Source: Eubacterium sp. (GTDB taxonomy: Bacteria; Bacillota; Clostridia; Peptostreptococcales; Anaerovoracaceae). From it: a stretch of DNA of 64,000 nucleotides. Positions 32,327 through 42,184 of the stretch are shown here, one piece after another; position 1 is the first letter of the stretch, and every line of letters begins with the position of its first letter. A program made the position numbers and the translations under genes. The notes under the pieces were generated by a model. That model made no database searches. It saw only the letters and a list, made by a program, of their open reading frames with translations, and was not told the DNA's origin. The stretch spans positions 124,001-188,000 of the forward strand of contig JAFWHX010000015.1 in the NCBI GenBank assembly GCA_017533915.1. Reading direction: 5' to 3'.

Positions 32327-33496
32327 TTATTTGATCACTCTGACGCGGATCACGTCGTCGACCCAGTTAAGCTTTTCTACCATCTTATCTGAGATCTTCG
32401 AGTCGAGGTCAAAGACACAGTAAGCATATTCGCCGCGGCTGGTGTTTGTAAGATGAGCGATATTGATGTCCTCATCTGCGATGATCTGAGTAAATTTGCT
32501 GAGCATGTTCGGCTTGTTCCTGTGGATGATCGCGATACGTCCCTCAGAATCACAGTATCCAGGGTCGCAGTCTGGCATATTTACGGAATTCCTGATGTCG
32601 CCGTTCTCCAGGTAGTCGCGGATCTCCGCTGCCGCCATCTCGGCGCAGTTCTCCTCCGCCTCGCCAGTGCTTGCGCCAAGGTGCGGCGTAGCTATGACGT
32701 TCGGTTCCTTGATGATCTCGGGAGTCGGGAAGTCAGTCACATACTTCGCGACCTTACCGGAGCTTATAGCCTCAAGCAGAGCCTCATTATCCACGATCTC
32801 CCCTCTTGAGAAGTTCAGAACGATGACACCCTTTTTCATCGCGGCAAAAGCTTCTTTTCCGATACTTCCCCTTGTCTTGTCTGTAAGATGGAGATGCATG
32901 GTGATGTAGTCGCACTTCTTAAAGAGCTCATCGTAAGTCTTAAGCACTTTTACATTATGTGAGAGCACGAGTGCATTATGGACTGACAGATAAGGATCCA
33001 CTCCGTAGACATCCATGCCAAGCCTGTTCGCCGCATTCGCGACCATACCGCCGATCGCGCCAAGACCGATGACACCAAGCTTCTTTCCTTTTATCTCTTT
33101 ACCGACATAAGCCTTTTTGGCTTTTTCCATATTCTTGGCGATATCAGCATCGTCACTGTTTTCCTTTACCCAGTCGATCGCCTGCGGGATATTTCTGGAT
33201 GCATTGATAAGAGAAGCAAGCACGAGCTCCTTTACGCTGTTCGCATTTGCCCCAGGTGCGTTGAATACGACGATCCCCTTCTCAGCACATTTATCGAGAG
33301 GAATATTATTGACGCCTGTACCGGCTCTTGAGATCGCAAGAAGTCTCTCAGGAAGCTCCATATCATGCATCTTCGCGCTCCTAACTAGGACAGCGTCAGC
33401 TTTCTCGATCTCTTCGACCTGCTCGTAATCCTCATTGAATACTTTATTTATCACCTTCGAAATATTATTAAGGCACTTATATTTATACATACTCAT
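32327..33496 (-). CDS. serA: D-3-phosphoglycerate dehydrogenase
   Basis: SerA makes 3-phosphohydroxypyruvate, the first serine step. The 389-residue protein has an NAD-binding fold with GKKLGVIGLGAIGGMVANAA (about 138-157), catalytic Arg in NFSRGEIVD, and Glu/His in TPHLGASTGEAEENCA. A C-terminal ACT domain (about 318-389) suggests serine feedback. It lacks the extra domain of long SerA forms. A consensus promoter precedes it. Confidence 0.95.
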   Translation of the reverse strand: MSMYKYKCLNNISKVINKVFNEDYEQVEEIEKADAVLVRSAKMHDMELPERLLAISRAGTGVNNIPLDKCAEKGIVVFNAPGANANSVKELVLASLINASRNIPQAIDWVKENSDDADIAKNMEKAKKAYVGKEIKGKKLGVIGLGAIGGMVANAANRLGMDVYGVDPYLSVHNALVLSHNVKVLKTYDELFKKCDYITMHLHLTDKTRGSIGKEAFAAMKKGVIVLNFSRGEIVDNEALLEAISSGKVAKYVTDFPTPEIIKEPNVIATPHLGASTGEAEENCAEMAAAEIRDYLENGDIRNSVNMPDCDPGYCDSEGRIAIIHRNKPNMLSKFTQIIADEDINIAHLTNTSRGEYAYCVFDLDSKISDKMVEKLNWVDDVIRVRVIK

Positions 33497-33527
33497 CCTC
33501 CGTTGTTATTAGTATACACAATGAAGA

Positions 33528-33556
33528 ATTATACACTATACTATCAACGTTGTCAA
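33528..33556 (-). promoter_or_regulatory. serA promoter (full consensus)
   Basis: TTGACA (33556-33551), 17-bp spacer, TATAAT (33533-33528). The -10/-35 region lies 32 bp upstream of the start codon. Confidence 0.9.
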
Positions 33557-33574
33557 AAAATTATCAGATATCAC

Positions 33575-34918
33575 CTAGTCGTTTCTGTGCCGTTCCTTCC
33601 AGGCTTTGATCTGTTCAAGACGGTCTTTGAACTTCGCTTCAGTCCCCTGTGTCGTAGGCTCATAATATGTGCGGTCCGCGAGTGAGTCAGGGAGACACGT
33701 CATAGGCGTAAGCTTGTCTTCGTAGTCGTGAGCATACTTATAGCCGTCGCCGTAGCCCACTTCCTTCATGAGCTTTGTCACTCCGTTTCTGATGTGGAGC
33801 GGCACAGGTTCAGCCATCCTGCTGACTGCGTCATGCTTTGCATTCATATAAGCGACGTCGCACGCGTTCGACTTTGGCGCAAGTGACAGATACACTACAG
33901 CCTCGGTCAGATGTACTGAACACTCCGGCATTCCGATGAAGTGGCAGGCCTGATACGCTGCTACAGCGATCTCCAGCGCTCTTGGATCCGCAAGTCCGAC
34001 ATCCTCGCTCGCAAATCTCGTGACGCGGCGTGCTATATAAAGCGGGTCCTCACCAGCTTCAAGCATTCTCGCCAGCCAGTATACGGCAGCGTCCGGGTCT
34101 GAGTTGCGCATCGACTTGTGAAGCGCAGAGATCAGATTATAATGCTCCTCACCGTTCTTGTCATATAACAAAGACTTCTTGGAGATGCACTGCTCGACAG
34201 TTTCCTTTGTTACCGTCGTCTTCTCCCCGTCAAAATCTCCATTGAGTATCACCATCTCAAGTGTGGAAAGTGCCGTTCTCGCATCCCCATTCGCAAAGAC
34301 TGCGATCATGTGAAGAATGTCGTCTGTGATAACGATATCCTGATCGCCAAAGCCTTTGGGGCTTGACACTGCACGCTTCAGAAGCACTACGAGCTCATCT
34401 TCCGATAATTCTTTGAGAACAAAGACTTTGCACCTTGATAAAAGAGCTCCGTTCACTTCAAATGACGGATTCTCCGTCGTCGCGCCGATCAGTATGATAC
34501 TGCCCTTCTCCACGAACGGCAGAAAAGCATCCTGCTGTGCTTTGTTGAATCTGTGGATCTCGTCGATGAAGAGGATCGTCTTCTCGCCGAACCGTATGCT
34601 GTTGTCAGCTTCCTGCATGACCTGCTTGATCTCCTTGATCCCGCTGGTGACAGCAGAAAAGTTGATGAACTTCGCTTTCGTCTGGTTAGCGATCACATGT
34701 GCAAGCGTCGTCTTGCCGATTCCCGGAGGCCCCCAGAAGATCATAGACGATACTTTATCCTGTTCGATTATGCGGCGGAGTACCTTGCCTTTCCCCAGCA
34801 GGTGCTGCTGCCCGACGATCTCATCAAGAGTCTCAGGCCGCAGCCTCGCTGCAAGAGGCTCAGGCACAGAATCCTGTCCGATAGTTATCTGTTCATTTAT
34901 AGTGTTCATTGTCATCAC
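33575..34918 (-). CDS. rarA: Replication-associated recombination protein RarA (MgsA)
   Basis: This 447-residue AAA+ ATPase acts at stalled forks and is related to clamp loaders. It has Walker A WGPPGIGKTTLAHVIA (about 59-74), Walker B LFIDEIHRFNKAQQDAFLP (about 115-133), sensor GATTENPSFEVN, and the C-terminal MgsA/RarA oligomerisation domain (AVYWLARMLEAGEDPLYIARR onward). Its ATG overlaps the stop of the alpha-galactosidase gene (ATGA), an unexpected coupling of a DNA-repair gene to a sugar hydrolase. Confidence 0.95.
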   Translation of the reverse strand: MMTMNTINEQITIGQDSVPEPLAARLRPETLDEIVGQQHLLGKGKVLRRIIEQDKVSSMIFWGPPGIGKTTLAHVIANQTKAKFINFSAVTSGIKEIKQVMQEADNSIRFGEKTILFIDEIHRFNKAQQDAFLPFVEKGSIILIGATTENPSFEVNGALLSRCKVFVLKELSEDELVVLLKRAVSSPKGFGDQDIVITDDILHMIAVFANGDARTALSTLEMVILNGDFDGEKTTVTKETVEQCISKKSLLYDKNGEEHYNLISALHKSMRNSDPDAAVYWLARMLEAGEDPLYIARRVTRFASEDVGLADPRALEIAVAAYQACHFIGMPECSVHLTEAVVYLSLAPKSNACDVAYMNAKHDAVSRMAEPVPLHIRNGVTKLMKEVGYGDGYKYAHDYEDKLTPMTCLPDSLADRTYYEPTTQGTEAKFKDRLEQIKAWKERHRND

Positions 34919-37098
34919 AACCTCACCAGGTGAAACATGAAGCTCTCACGGTCGTCGTCTACGACTGGCGTCGGGAATCCGGCGTCCATCAGAGCGTCTG
35001 CACTGTAAACGGTACCGGTCTCTTCGTCTTTGTATTCTGCGCCGGATGTGAGTCCGCGCGGTGTAACATAGATCGTTGGAGCATTACCGTGGTTTTCAGG
35101 CACGACCATCAGCACAAGGGCTTCGGTGCCGTCTTCCGAGGCGAATTCCCATGCGGTATATCTGTCTGTTCCTGCATCTGAAAGCCTGTAGTAAAGACCG
35201 TTATGCACAAGTCTTTCGTATTTTTTATATAAGTCTATGCCCTTGCGTATGCCCTGCTTCTCTTCCTCAGGGATCTTGTCCGGGTCGAGCTCATAGCCAA
35301 AGGTACCGGAAAGAGCCACGATCGTACGTGTCATGATAGGAGTCACGCGGCCTGTCTGGTGGTTCGGGCATGCCGAAACGTGCGCTCCGACTGTACATGC
35401 CGGATAGCCGTACGAAAGCCCGTACTGTATAACCAGCCTGTCGATCGCGTCGGAGTTATCACTTGCCCAGATCTGAGGCGTGTAATACAGCATGCCGCAG
35501 TCAAACCTGCCGCCTCCCCCGCTGCATCCTTCGATCAGCATATCCGGATACCTGTCGTTCAGGCGGCCGAGCATATCGTACAGGCCTAGCACGTAATCGT
35601 ACATGACTTTCCCCTGATCCGAAGCGGTGTATGAATAGACGTCGTTTATAGACCTGTTGCAGTCCCACTTCATGTATTCTATGTTTCCCTGGTCGAGCAC
35701 GGCGCAGATCTGCTCGTATATAGTGTCTACGACTTCCTTCCTCGAAAAATCAAGGACGAGCTGGTTCCGTCCAAGTACAGGCTTGTCATTCGGAATCGCC
35801 ATCGCCCAGTCCGGGTGCTCGCGGTAAAGATCGCTGTCCTCACTTATCATCTCAGGCTCGATCCATATGCCGAATTTAAGCCCGATGTCATTCACTCCTT
35901 TTACGAGCTCACCAAGCGTCATGCCCAGCTTCTCTTCATTTGCGTACCAGTCGCCGAGAGCCCTGTAGTCGTCGCGGCGGTCGCCGAACCAGCCATCATC
36001 CAGCACAAGCATCTCCATTCCGAGATCTTTCGCTTTCTGTGCAAGATCGAGCAGCTTATCACCGGTAAATCTGAAGTAGCATGCTTCCCAGCTGTTGATG
36101 ATCACTGTTCTTGGCACATCTCTGTATTTCCCTCTGCAGACATGCTCCCTTATGCATTTGTGCAGATCATGCGAAAGATCCTGCAGACCATTCCTGCTGA
36201 ACGACATGATCACTTCCGGCGCGGTCAGGCTCTCGCCCGGATCGAGCGGATAGGAAAATTTCTCATCCGCCATCCCCATCTGTATCCTCGTCTGATCATA
36301 CTGGTCATGCTCTATCTCGGCTCTGAACCCGCCGCTGTAGACGAACTGCATCGACCAGCATCTCCCCGCGGTCTCGGTCGTTCCATGGTCCGCAAGGATG
36401 AAAAACGGATTGTACTGATGCGAGGAATACCCTCTTCTGCTTCCCAGCATAAGTGTTCCATGCGGTGTTCTCATGCGCTCTTTCTGCATCTCAAGCGTAT
36501 GTCTTCCATGGAACGTTATGACATCAAAATCTCCTGCGACGAAATCAAGGCATGCTGATCCGAGTTTCTCTACTGTTATCCTGCCTTTTCCGCCATTGGT
36601 TATGACTGAGCTCCTCGTTATTATGTCCAGATGAGGGAGCACTCCGTAAAGAAGCTCAACTTCCACACCTGTCCTGTCATTTCCAAGCACTATTCTAAGC
36701 GTCTCAGCATCATCAGGCGCATCAGCATACACAGCAGGAAGGCCTTTCAGCGCGTACTTGCCTTTCTGTATCTCATACCGCCTGAACCTGAGGTCACATC
36801 CAAAAGTGCCGTTGCTGTCTCTAAGTATAAGCATAGGCGATCTGTGGTCGCCAGTCCCCTGTACCGGGAACTCCTGCGGAAGAAAGTCAAGCGAATATGT
36901 TCTGTCTGTACCCGCGTCATATGGATTCGCAGACAGCCCTCTGTCAACAAAACTGAGGAGCCAGTCCATCGAGCCGCTGCTCTTAGCGCCATAATAAAGA
37001 TGCATCAGGTACCCATATCCGTCCACCATCATCTGATAAGTGGATCTGTCAGTATCGATAGTAAATAGTCCGCGTTCATGGTCATAACTTATAGGCAT
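34915..37098 (-). CDS. Alpha-galactosidase, GH36
   Basis: This 727-residue cytoplasmic retaining glycosidase for raffinose-type sugars has an N-terminal beta-supersandwich (about 1-320), a catalytic barrel with MLVLDDGWFGDRRDDYRALG, the nucleophile Asp in MKWDCNRSIND (about 478-488) and the acid/base Asp in WASDNSDAIDRL, then a beta C-terminal domain. The length matches clostridial GH36 group I. A TATAAT lies shortly upstream of a GGAGG site. No transporter gene is adjacent. Confidence 0.94.
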   Translation of the reverse strand: MPISYDHERGLFTIDTDRSTYQMMVDGYGYLMHLYYGAKSSGSMDWLLSFVDRGLSANPYDAGTDRTYSLDFLPQEFPVQGTGDHRSPMLILRDSNGTFGCDLRFRRYEIQKGKYALKGLPAVYADAPDDAETLRIVLGNDRTGVEVELLYGVLPHLDIITRSSVITNGGKGRITVEKLGSACLDFVAGDFDVITFHGRHTLEMQKERMRTPHGTLMLGSRRGYSSHQYNPFFILADHGTTETAGRCWSMQFVYSGGFRAEIEHDQYDQTRIQMGMADEKFSYPLDPGESLTAPEVIMSFSRNGLQDLSHDLHKCIREHVCRGKYRDVPRTVIINSWEACYFRFTGDKLLDLAQKAKDLGMEMLVLDDGWFGDRRDDYRALGDWYANEEKLGMTLGELVKGVNDIGLKFGIWIEPEMISEDSDLYREHPDWAMAIPNDKPVLGRNQLVLDFSRKEVVDTIYEQICAVLDQGNIEYMKWDCNRSINDVYSYTASDQGKVMYDYVLGLYDMLGRLNDRYPDMLIEGCSGGGGRFDCGMLYYTPQIWASDNSDAIDRLVIQYGLSYGYPACTVGAHVSACPNHQTGRVTPIMTRTIVALSGTFGYELDPDKIPEEEKQGIRKGIDLYKKYERLVHNGLYYRLSDAGTDRYTAWEFASEDGTEALVLMVVPENHGNAPTIYVTPRGLTSGAEYKDEETGTVYSADALMDAGFPTPVVDDDRESFMFHLVRL

Positions 37099-37249
37099 AT
37101 CCAGGCCTCCTTACAAATACTGTTTCCATTATATCACGTATGTATGTCTCATACGCAGGGAATTGTCATACTAAAACAGACACCTTGCAAAAAGATCTCT
37201 GCAGCGATGTCTGTACATTTCAGATATCATTATCTTATGAGAACTGTCC

Positions 37250-38173
37250 TTAAGCGCGGACTGTATACTCGTAACCTTTCGGGTTGAGATGCACCATGAC
37301 GTGCTTTACATCAGTGAAATCCTTTTCCAGCAGGTCGTGTACTTCTTCTGCGATGTCATGTGCGTCTTTAAGCGTCATGTCGCCGTCTACTCCGAGCTCA
37401 AGGTCAACGTATATCCTGTCGCCGAATTTGCGGGTGATCAGGCTGTCGATTATGACTTTGTTGCCGGATTCTTCTGAATAACTGTCTATAGCGTTCCTGA
37501 GGCGGTCCTCCACTTCAGGATCAGCCGAGCGGTCCAGCATGTTGTTCACTGCGTCTTTGATGATCCCGTAGGCGACAAACAGTATCACGCAGGAGATGAT
37601 CAGGCCGGCTACTGAGTCCATCACCGGATATCCCATCCTCGCCGCGCCGATACCTGCGAGCGCGCCGACAGATGAAAGTGCATCTGACCTGTGGTGCCAG
37701 GCGTCAGCTTTGAAAACACTGGAATTGATACGCTTTGCCTGATAAAGCGTGTACCAGAACATGGCTTCTTTCGTCACTATGGATACTACAGCGGCGACAA
37801 GCGCGATAATGCCGGGCTCGGCCGCAGTCAGATAGGTTTTGTTGATTATAGCCTCAACACAGCTCGTACCGATCCTGACACCCGTAGCGATCAGTATGGC
37901 TCCCAGAATGATCGACGCTATGCACTCAAAGCGCTCATGTCCGTACGGATGCTCTTTATCTGCAGGCTTTTCGGATATCCTGCGCCCTATGTACGCTATC
38001 AGAGTCGCGAATACATCTGACAGTGAATGCACCGCGTCCGATACCATCGCTGCCGAGTGGCCGGCGATACCCGCAAAAAGCTTGAATCCTGAAAGCAGCA
38101 CATTCCCGGCTATTCCTACCGCGGCTGTCTGGTTGGTTATCTTTGTTATTTCTTCTTTCTTTAATTCACTCAT
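37250..38173 (-). CDS. Cation diffusion facilitator (metal efflux)
   Basis: The product has 307 residues with six predicted membrane helices. Metal-site motifs are HSAAMVSDAVHSLSD (helix 2) and DAWHHRSDALSSVG (helix 5); the cytoplasmic C-terminal domain ends in VKHVMVHLNPKG. The DxxxD and HxxxD pattern fits the Mn/Fe/Co/Ni-tolerant CDF group. The start at 38173 is supported by GGAGGAAAAGATA. The leader holds a NiCo-type riboswitch and two terminators, so export of Ni2+/Co2+ is the likely task. Confidence 0.93.
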   Translation of the reverse strand: MSELKKEEITKITNQTAAVGIAGNVLLSGFKLFAGIAGHSAAMVSDAVHSLSDVFATLIAYIGRRISEKPADKEHPYGHERFECIASIILGAILIATGVRIGTSCVEAIINKTYLTAAEPGIIALVAAVVSIVTKEAMFWYTLYQAKRINSSVFKADAWHHRSDALSSVGALAGIGAARMGYPVMDSVAGLIISCVILFVAYGIIKDAVNNMLDRSADPEVEDRLRNAIDSYSEESGNKVIIDSLITRKFGDRIYVDLELGVDGDMTLKDAHDIAEEVHDLLEKDFTDVKHVMVHLNPKGYEYTVRA

Positions 38174-38220
38174 TATCTTTTCCTCCTTCTGTGAAAAAAA
38201 CCGGCTTCTGTCAGCCATAC

Positions 38221-38242
38221 AAAAAGACTGCCTGATGCAGTC
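38221..38242 (-). terminator. Second leader terminator before the CDF gene
   Basis: GACTGC-N5-GCAGTC followed by five T on the minus strand, about 50 bp before the CDF start codon. It is not part of the aptamer. Confidence 0.82.
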
Positions 38243-38280
38243 TCTCATTTCCTCTTGATTTCATTTTCACAGGAAGATAT

Positions 38281-38317
38281 AAAAAGACTGCGGAACAAGT
38301 ACTACTGTCCCGCAGCC
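38281..38317 (-). terminator. First leader terminator (riboswitch platform)
   Basis: GGCTGCGGGACAG / TTGTTCCGCAGTC stem with a T5 tract on the minus strand. Its 5' arm contains GGGACAG, which is also the 3' edge of the aptamer, so the two folds compete. Confidence 0.87.
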
Positions 38318-38455
38318 ATTGATAAAAATCCATGTCCGCTGTCCATATGGACCCGGCTAGTGAAGTCCTTCGAATCACCGCTCTCCGTGAGGACATGATT
38401 TTATGCATGTCCAGACAGGCACGGTGCCCCACCGCCTGATCAGTTTGTCCTGTAG
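38302..38455 (-). ncRNA. NiCo (czcD) riboswitch aptamer candidate
   Basis: Reading the minus strand, AGGACAAACTGATCAGGC (38451-38434) opens a multi-helix junction. It is followed by a CAGGC...GCCTG helix, AGCCGGG before a small hairpin, then CAGC...GCTG and CGGGACAG (38312-38305). The blocks and their order match the Ni2+/Co2+-binding NiCo family as I remember it, including near identity over the first 17 bases. The downstream CDF transporter is the standard target. An extra GGACATG/CATGTCC helix is inserted compared with the minimal form. Confidence 0.68.
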
Positions 38456-38534
38456 ATATAACGCGCGCCGTATGTCATATTCCGCTCATTGCGGCGCCGC
38501 GGCGCATGTATTTGCAGTTCAAATTGTTAGGGCT

Positions 38535-38564
38535 ATTATACTGAAAGACATAATGGTTAGTCAA
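38535..38564 (-). promoter_or_regulatory. Promoter of the NiCo leader-CDF transcript
   Basis: TTGACT (38564-38559), 18-bp spacer, TATAAT (38540-38535); start near 38528, about 70 bases before the aptamer. Confidence 0.75.
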
Positions 38565-38626
38565 GCATAATTTACAGCCTCTGTCTGCATGTCTGCTGTT
38601 TTTCGCTTACATGCCTGCTGTCATAC

Positions 38627-38655
38627 TTGGCAAGCTGATCTGTTTGGGATAATAT
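38627..38655 (+). promoter_or_regulatory. Promoter of the GH13 gene
   Basis: TTGGCA (38627-38632), 17-bp spacer, TAATAT (38650-38655); the GGAGG site and ATG follow about 20 bases later. Confidence 0.65.
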
Positions 38656-38686
38656 ATGATCAGAGTGAACTGATCGGAGGTATTCT

Positions 38687-40405
38687 ATGAGCAAGTGGCT
38701 TGACGACGCTTTATTTTATGAGATCTATCCGCAGAGCTTCTGCGACTCAAACGGCGATGGCATAGGCGATATCAACGGTATCATCAGCAAGCTGGACTAT
38801 ATCCAGAGTCTTGGCTGCAATGCGATATGGATGAACCCGTGCTATGATTCGCCTTTCATCGACGCAGGCTACGATGTGCGCGACTACTTCAAAGTCGCAC
38901 CGAGGTATGGAACGAACGACGATGCTGAGAGGCTTTGCTCGGAAGTACATAGACGCGGTATGCACATACTGCTCGATCTGGTCCCCGGGCATACGTCCGA
39001 CCAGTGCAGATGGTTCCGCGAGTCCCAGCGAGATGAGAAAAATGAATACACCGACCGGTATATCTGGACTGATACAGTCTGGGAAAATGTCGGAAACATA
39101 GTGAACGTAATGGGAATGACACGCGGCGGCACCGAGCGGAACGGAGCGTACCTCACCAACTTCTTTAACGCACAGCCGGCGCTCAACTATGGCTTTGCTA
39201 ATCCTGATCCTGAACGTCCATGGCAGCAGCCTCCTGACGCTGAAGGGCCTCGTTCGACTGTCGAAGCCATGAAGGACGTCATGCGGTTCTGGCTGTCTCT
39301 GGGGTGCGACGGGTTCCGTGTCGACATGGCCGGATCGCTGATCAAAGCTGATCCGGACCAGTCCGCGAACATCCGCGTCTGGCAGGAGTTCCGCGATTTC
39401 CTTGACAAAGAATTCCCTGACGCCGTCATGGTGTCTGAGTGGGGAGAACCAGACAAATCGCTTCTTGCCGGGTTCCATATGGATTTTCTTCTCCACTTCG
39501 GGCCGTCTCATTACATGGACCTGTTCAGGACTGAGACGCCATATTTCTCACGTGAGGGTAAAGGTGATCTCACAAAGTTCTTTGACCTGTACAGAGAGAA
39601 TATGGAGAATACCCGCTACAGGCATCCCGAAGCAGACGTACTTCCAGAGATCCCTGACGGCGGCATGATGTGCATACCATCCGGGAATCACGATATGGTC
39701 AGGATCGCCCGCTTTCTTGATCCTGAAGAGATGAAGATCGCCTATGCGTTTATTATGACGATGCCGGGGGTGCCTTTCATCTATTACGGCGATGAGATCG
39801 GCATGAAATATGTGGAAGGCCTGACATCAGTAGAAGGCGGCTATGAGCGCACTGGCTCCAGGTCGCCGATGGCTTTTGACGATACGAAGAACGCAGGATT
39901 CTCTGCCGCACCTGAAGAAATGCTCTACATAAAGCAGGACGCATCAAAAGCATATATAAACGTGATGACTGAGGAGAACGATCCGGATTCATTGCTGAAT
40001 GAGGTCAGGAGACTGACAAAGATAAGGCGTGAGCACCCAGCCCTCCACAACAGATCAGACTTCAGGCTGCTTGCGATCGGAAACAGCACAGTGAAAAACG
40101 GCCAGGCAGTAACTGACAGCGTAAGCAGCAGTAATACCATAAGCACTGCGTCACATTACCCGCTTGCTTATATAAGGAGCTGCAGCTCCGAGACCATACT
40201 GGCCATATTCAATCCGTCATCTCATGACGCGCCGCTCCCATTCGAGCTTCCTGACGGATACGAAGTGATCTGCACTGTAGGAAAGATCAGAAACAATGAC
40301 ATTTTCAAGAATGATCCCGCAGATAATAAAAAAGACGCACTCCGCATTTTCCCTGCAGAGAGCGCGATACTTCTATTGCTCGATCCAGACACAGATTTGA
40401 AATAG
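38687..40405 (+). CDS. Alpha-glucosidase family GH13
   Basis: This 572-residue cytoplasmic alpha-glucosidase-like enzyme has GH13 regions in order: YDVRDYFKVAPRYGT, LLDLVPGHTSDQ (region I), GCDGFRVDMAG with the nucleophile Asp (region II), VSEWGEP with the acid Glu (region III) and SGNHDM (region IV, where NHD is usual). The insert and domain sizes resemble oligo-1,6-glucosidase or trehalose/sucrose-type enzymes, but I cannot fix the substrate. It converges tail to tail with the MATE fusion gene, with only 17 bp between. Confidence 0.88.
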   Translation: MSKWLDDALFYEIYPQSFCDSNGDGIGDINGIISKLDYIQSLGCNAIWMNPCYDSPFIDAGYDVRDYFKVAPRYGTNDDAERLCSEVHRRGMHILLDLVPGHTSDQCRWFRESQRDEKNEYTDRYIWTDTVWENVGNIVNVMGMTRGGTERNGAYLTNFFNAQPALNYGFANPDPERPWQQPPDAEGPRSTVEAMKDVMRFWLSLGCDGFRVDMAGSLIKADPDQSANIRVWQEFRDFLDKEFPDAVMVSEWGEPDKSLLAGFHMDFLLHFGPSHYMDLFRTETPYFSREGKGDLTKFFDLYRENMENTRYRHPEADVLPEIPDGGMMCIPSGNHDMVRIARFLDPEEMKIAYAFIMTMPGVPFIYYGDEIGMKYVEGLTSVEGGYERTGSRSPMAFDDTKNAGFSAAPEEMLYIKQDASKAYINVMTEENDPDSLLNEVRRLTKIRREHPALHNRSDFRLLAIGNSTVKNGQAVTDSVSSSNTISTASHYPLAYIRSCSSETILAIFNPSSHDAPLPFELPDGYEVICTVGKIRNNDIFKNDPADNKKDALRIFPAESAILLLLDPDTDLK

Positions 40406-40422
40406 AGCTCAGATCAGTCATA

Positions 40423-42183
40423 TCATATAGTCATAGTCAGCACGTTCATACCAAGCATGCTTGTGTATGACATGGTCTTGGCGAGCCTTTGCACCATTCT
40501 GAGCCCGATATTTTTCGTAATGTCATCAGGATCGATGAGCGCAAGCTTCTCTTTCGGGTCAAACGGCTTGCAGTCGTCTTTTATTCTCAGTATCAGGCTG
40601 TCATCCTTATAGACGACGCGTACGTCAGCAGAATGGCTCTTTTTCTCATCGTCAAAGCCATGTTCTACTATATTTGCGGCCATTTCTTCCATGCACAGTC
40701 CCGCGTAATATGACCTCTTCCTGTCCACTCCGTTCCTTTTGCAGAATTCCATGATCAATTCAGACGTATTTGCGACTTCATCAGCATTATGTATGGATAT
40801 ATCGATGCGCTTATCTTCCGGTACGCCGAAACTATCCGGAATAGTTAAAAGATCTTCGACAGATGACGGAGCTTTTCCATTCACTTTCCAAGCGTATAAG
40901 ATGACGATCAGCGTAGTGATGATACCATTCACTACATGTGCTATCCATACTCCGATCGATCCATACAGCGGCGCAAGTATGACAGTCGCGATACATATGC
41001 CAAGCAGGCCGTCGAAGGCCGAAAGCAGGTTGACTATTCCCATTCTGGACGAGCTTTGATAATAATTAACGAATATAGCACAGATCGCGGAAAGCGGCAT
41101 GCACAGAGGATATATTCTGAAGAGCCATAATGTCAGATAATAGACCTGTGAAGCTGTGTCTTTATAGAACAGATATGTGATCGGTCCCGCGAACATCATG
41201 ACCGCAGCTGAGACTGCACAGACGATCGCTACTCCCTTCAGAAGCGCAGTCCTCATGACTGTGACCAGGCTGGTCCTGTCCTCTTCACCGATATATACGC
41301 TGACGAGAAGCCGCGTCGCGGCAGCAAGGCCTGCAGTTACAGCATACAGAAGATATCCGCATGTATTCAGGGCAGACAGCGCGGAAACGCCGTCATTTCC
41401 CGAGCAGCTGAACAGCACAGCATTAAGTATGACCCCTCTTATCGCAAGACAGAAAGTAGTCAGTGCTCCGGGGATCCCTATCGCTATGATCGGTATCGTC
41501 TCATTGACATCGACATTGTGCAGATTGAATTTTATTATTGCTTTCCTGGATAAATAGAATATACCGAGCACAACGAAGAAAGCCATGTAGCTTATGGTGG
41601 TCGCAAGGCCGAGGCCGAGCATGCTCATGCCAAGAATCCTGATGAACAGATAGTCGAGCGCCAGGTTCGTCGCCACCATTACCATGATACCAGCATATGT
41701 GCGCTTACTCTGCTGTTCTATCTGCAGAAATACTGTAAGCTGCGTCCCCAGCATCTGCGGAAGGATACCGGGCGCCATCCCTCTGATATAGTCTGTAAGA
41801 CCGCTCCTGATATCAGCGTCATTACTGAGCATGTGAGCTACCTGGTCTGGATATACCAGACAGATCGCTGCCAGAACAGCGGCAAACGATACAATAAGTG
41901 ATATGTCGAGGGTAAATATTCCCTGTGTTTTTTCTATCTGGTTTTTGCCAAGAAACTGGCCGCAAAGAATCTGAGAGCCGCCGAGCAGGACGACATTCAC
42001 AGTCTCGAATATTTTGATGACAGGCGAATACAGCCCTATGACTGCCATCGCGTCAGGGCCTATGAAGTTGCTTGCCATAAGCCCGTCAGCGATACCATTG
42101 ATACTTGAGATCGCTACGATCAGGATCTGTACGGGAAGCAGACTGAAAAACAGCTTCGATATCATTCTGGAGTCAGTGCTCAA
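40423..42183 (-). CDS. MATE-type transporter fused to an anti-sigma-type (RsbW/SpoIIAB) kinase domain
   Basis: The product has 586 residues. Residues about 1-440 are a 12-helix MATE/MOP-family exporter (SINGIADGLMASNFIGPDAM near the start). Residues about 460-586 are an HATPase domain of the RsbW type: YAGLCMEEMAANIVEHGF (N box), LILRIKDDCKPFDP (G1 box) and NIGLRMVQRLAK (G2 box). The start is a TTG two bases from the upstream stop, or the ATG six codons later. It is downstream of a STAS antagonist and a phosphatase-like remnant, so the kinase domain probably belongs to a partner-switching circuit tied to the transporter. Confidence 0.88.
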   Translation of the reverse strand: MSTDSRMISKLFFSLLPVQILIVAISSINGIADGLMASNFIGPDAMAVIGLYSPVIKIFETVNVVLLGGSQILCGQFLGKNQIEKTQGIFTLDISLIVSFAAVLAAICLVYPDQVAHMLSNDADIRSGLTDYIRGMAPGILPQMLGTQLTVFLQIEQQSKRTYAGIMVMVATNLALDYLFIRILGMSMLGLGLATTISYMAFFVVLGIFYLSRKAIIKFNLHNVDVNETIPIIAIGIPGALTTFCLAIRGVILNAVLFSCSGNDGVSALSALNTCGYLLYAVTAGLAAATRLLVSVYIGEEDRTSLVTVMRTALLKGVAIVCAVSAAVMMFAGPITYLFYKDTASQVYYLTLWLFRIYPLCMPLSAICAIFVNYYQSSSRMGIVNLLSAFDGLLGICIATVILAPLYGSIGVWIAHVVNGIITTLIVILYAWKVNGKAPSSVEDLLTIPDSFGVPEDKRIDISIHNADEVANTSELIMEFCKRNGVDRKRSYYAGLCMEEMAANIVEHGFDDEKKSHSADVRVVYKDDSLILRIKDDCKPFDPKEKLALIDPDDITKNIGLRMVQRLAKTMSYTSMLGMNVLTMTI

Positions 42184-42184
42184 A

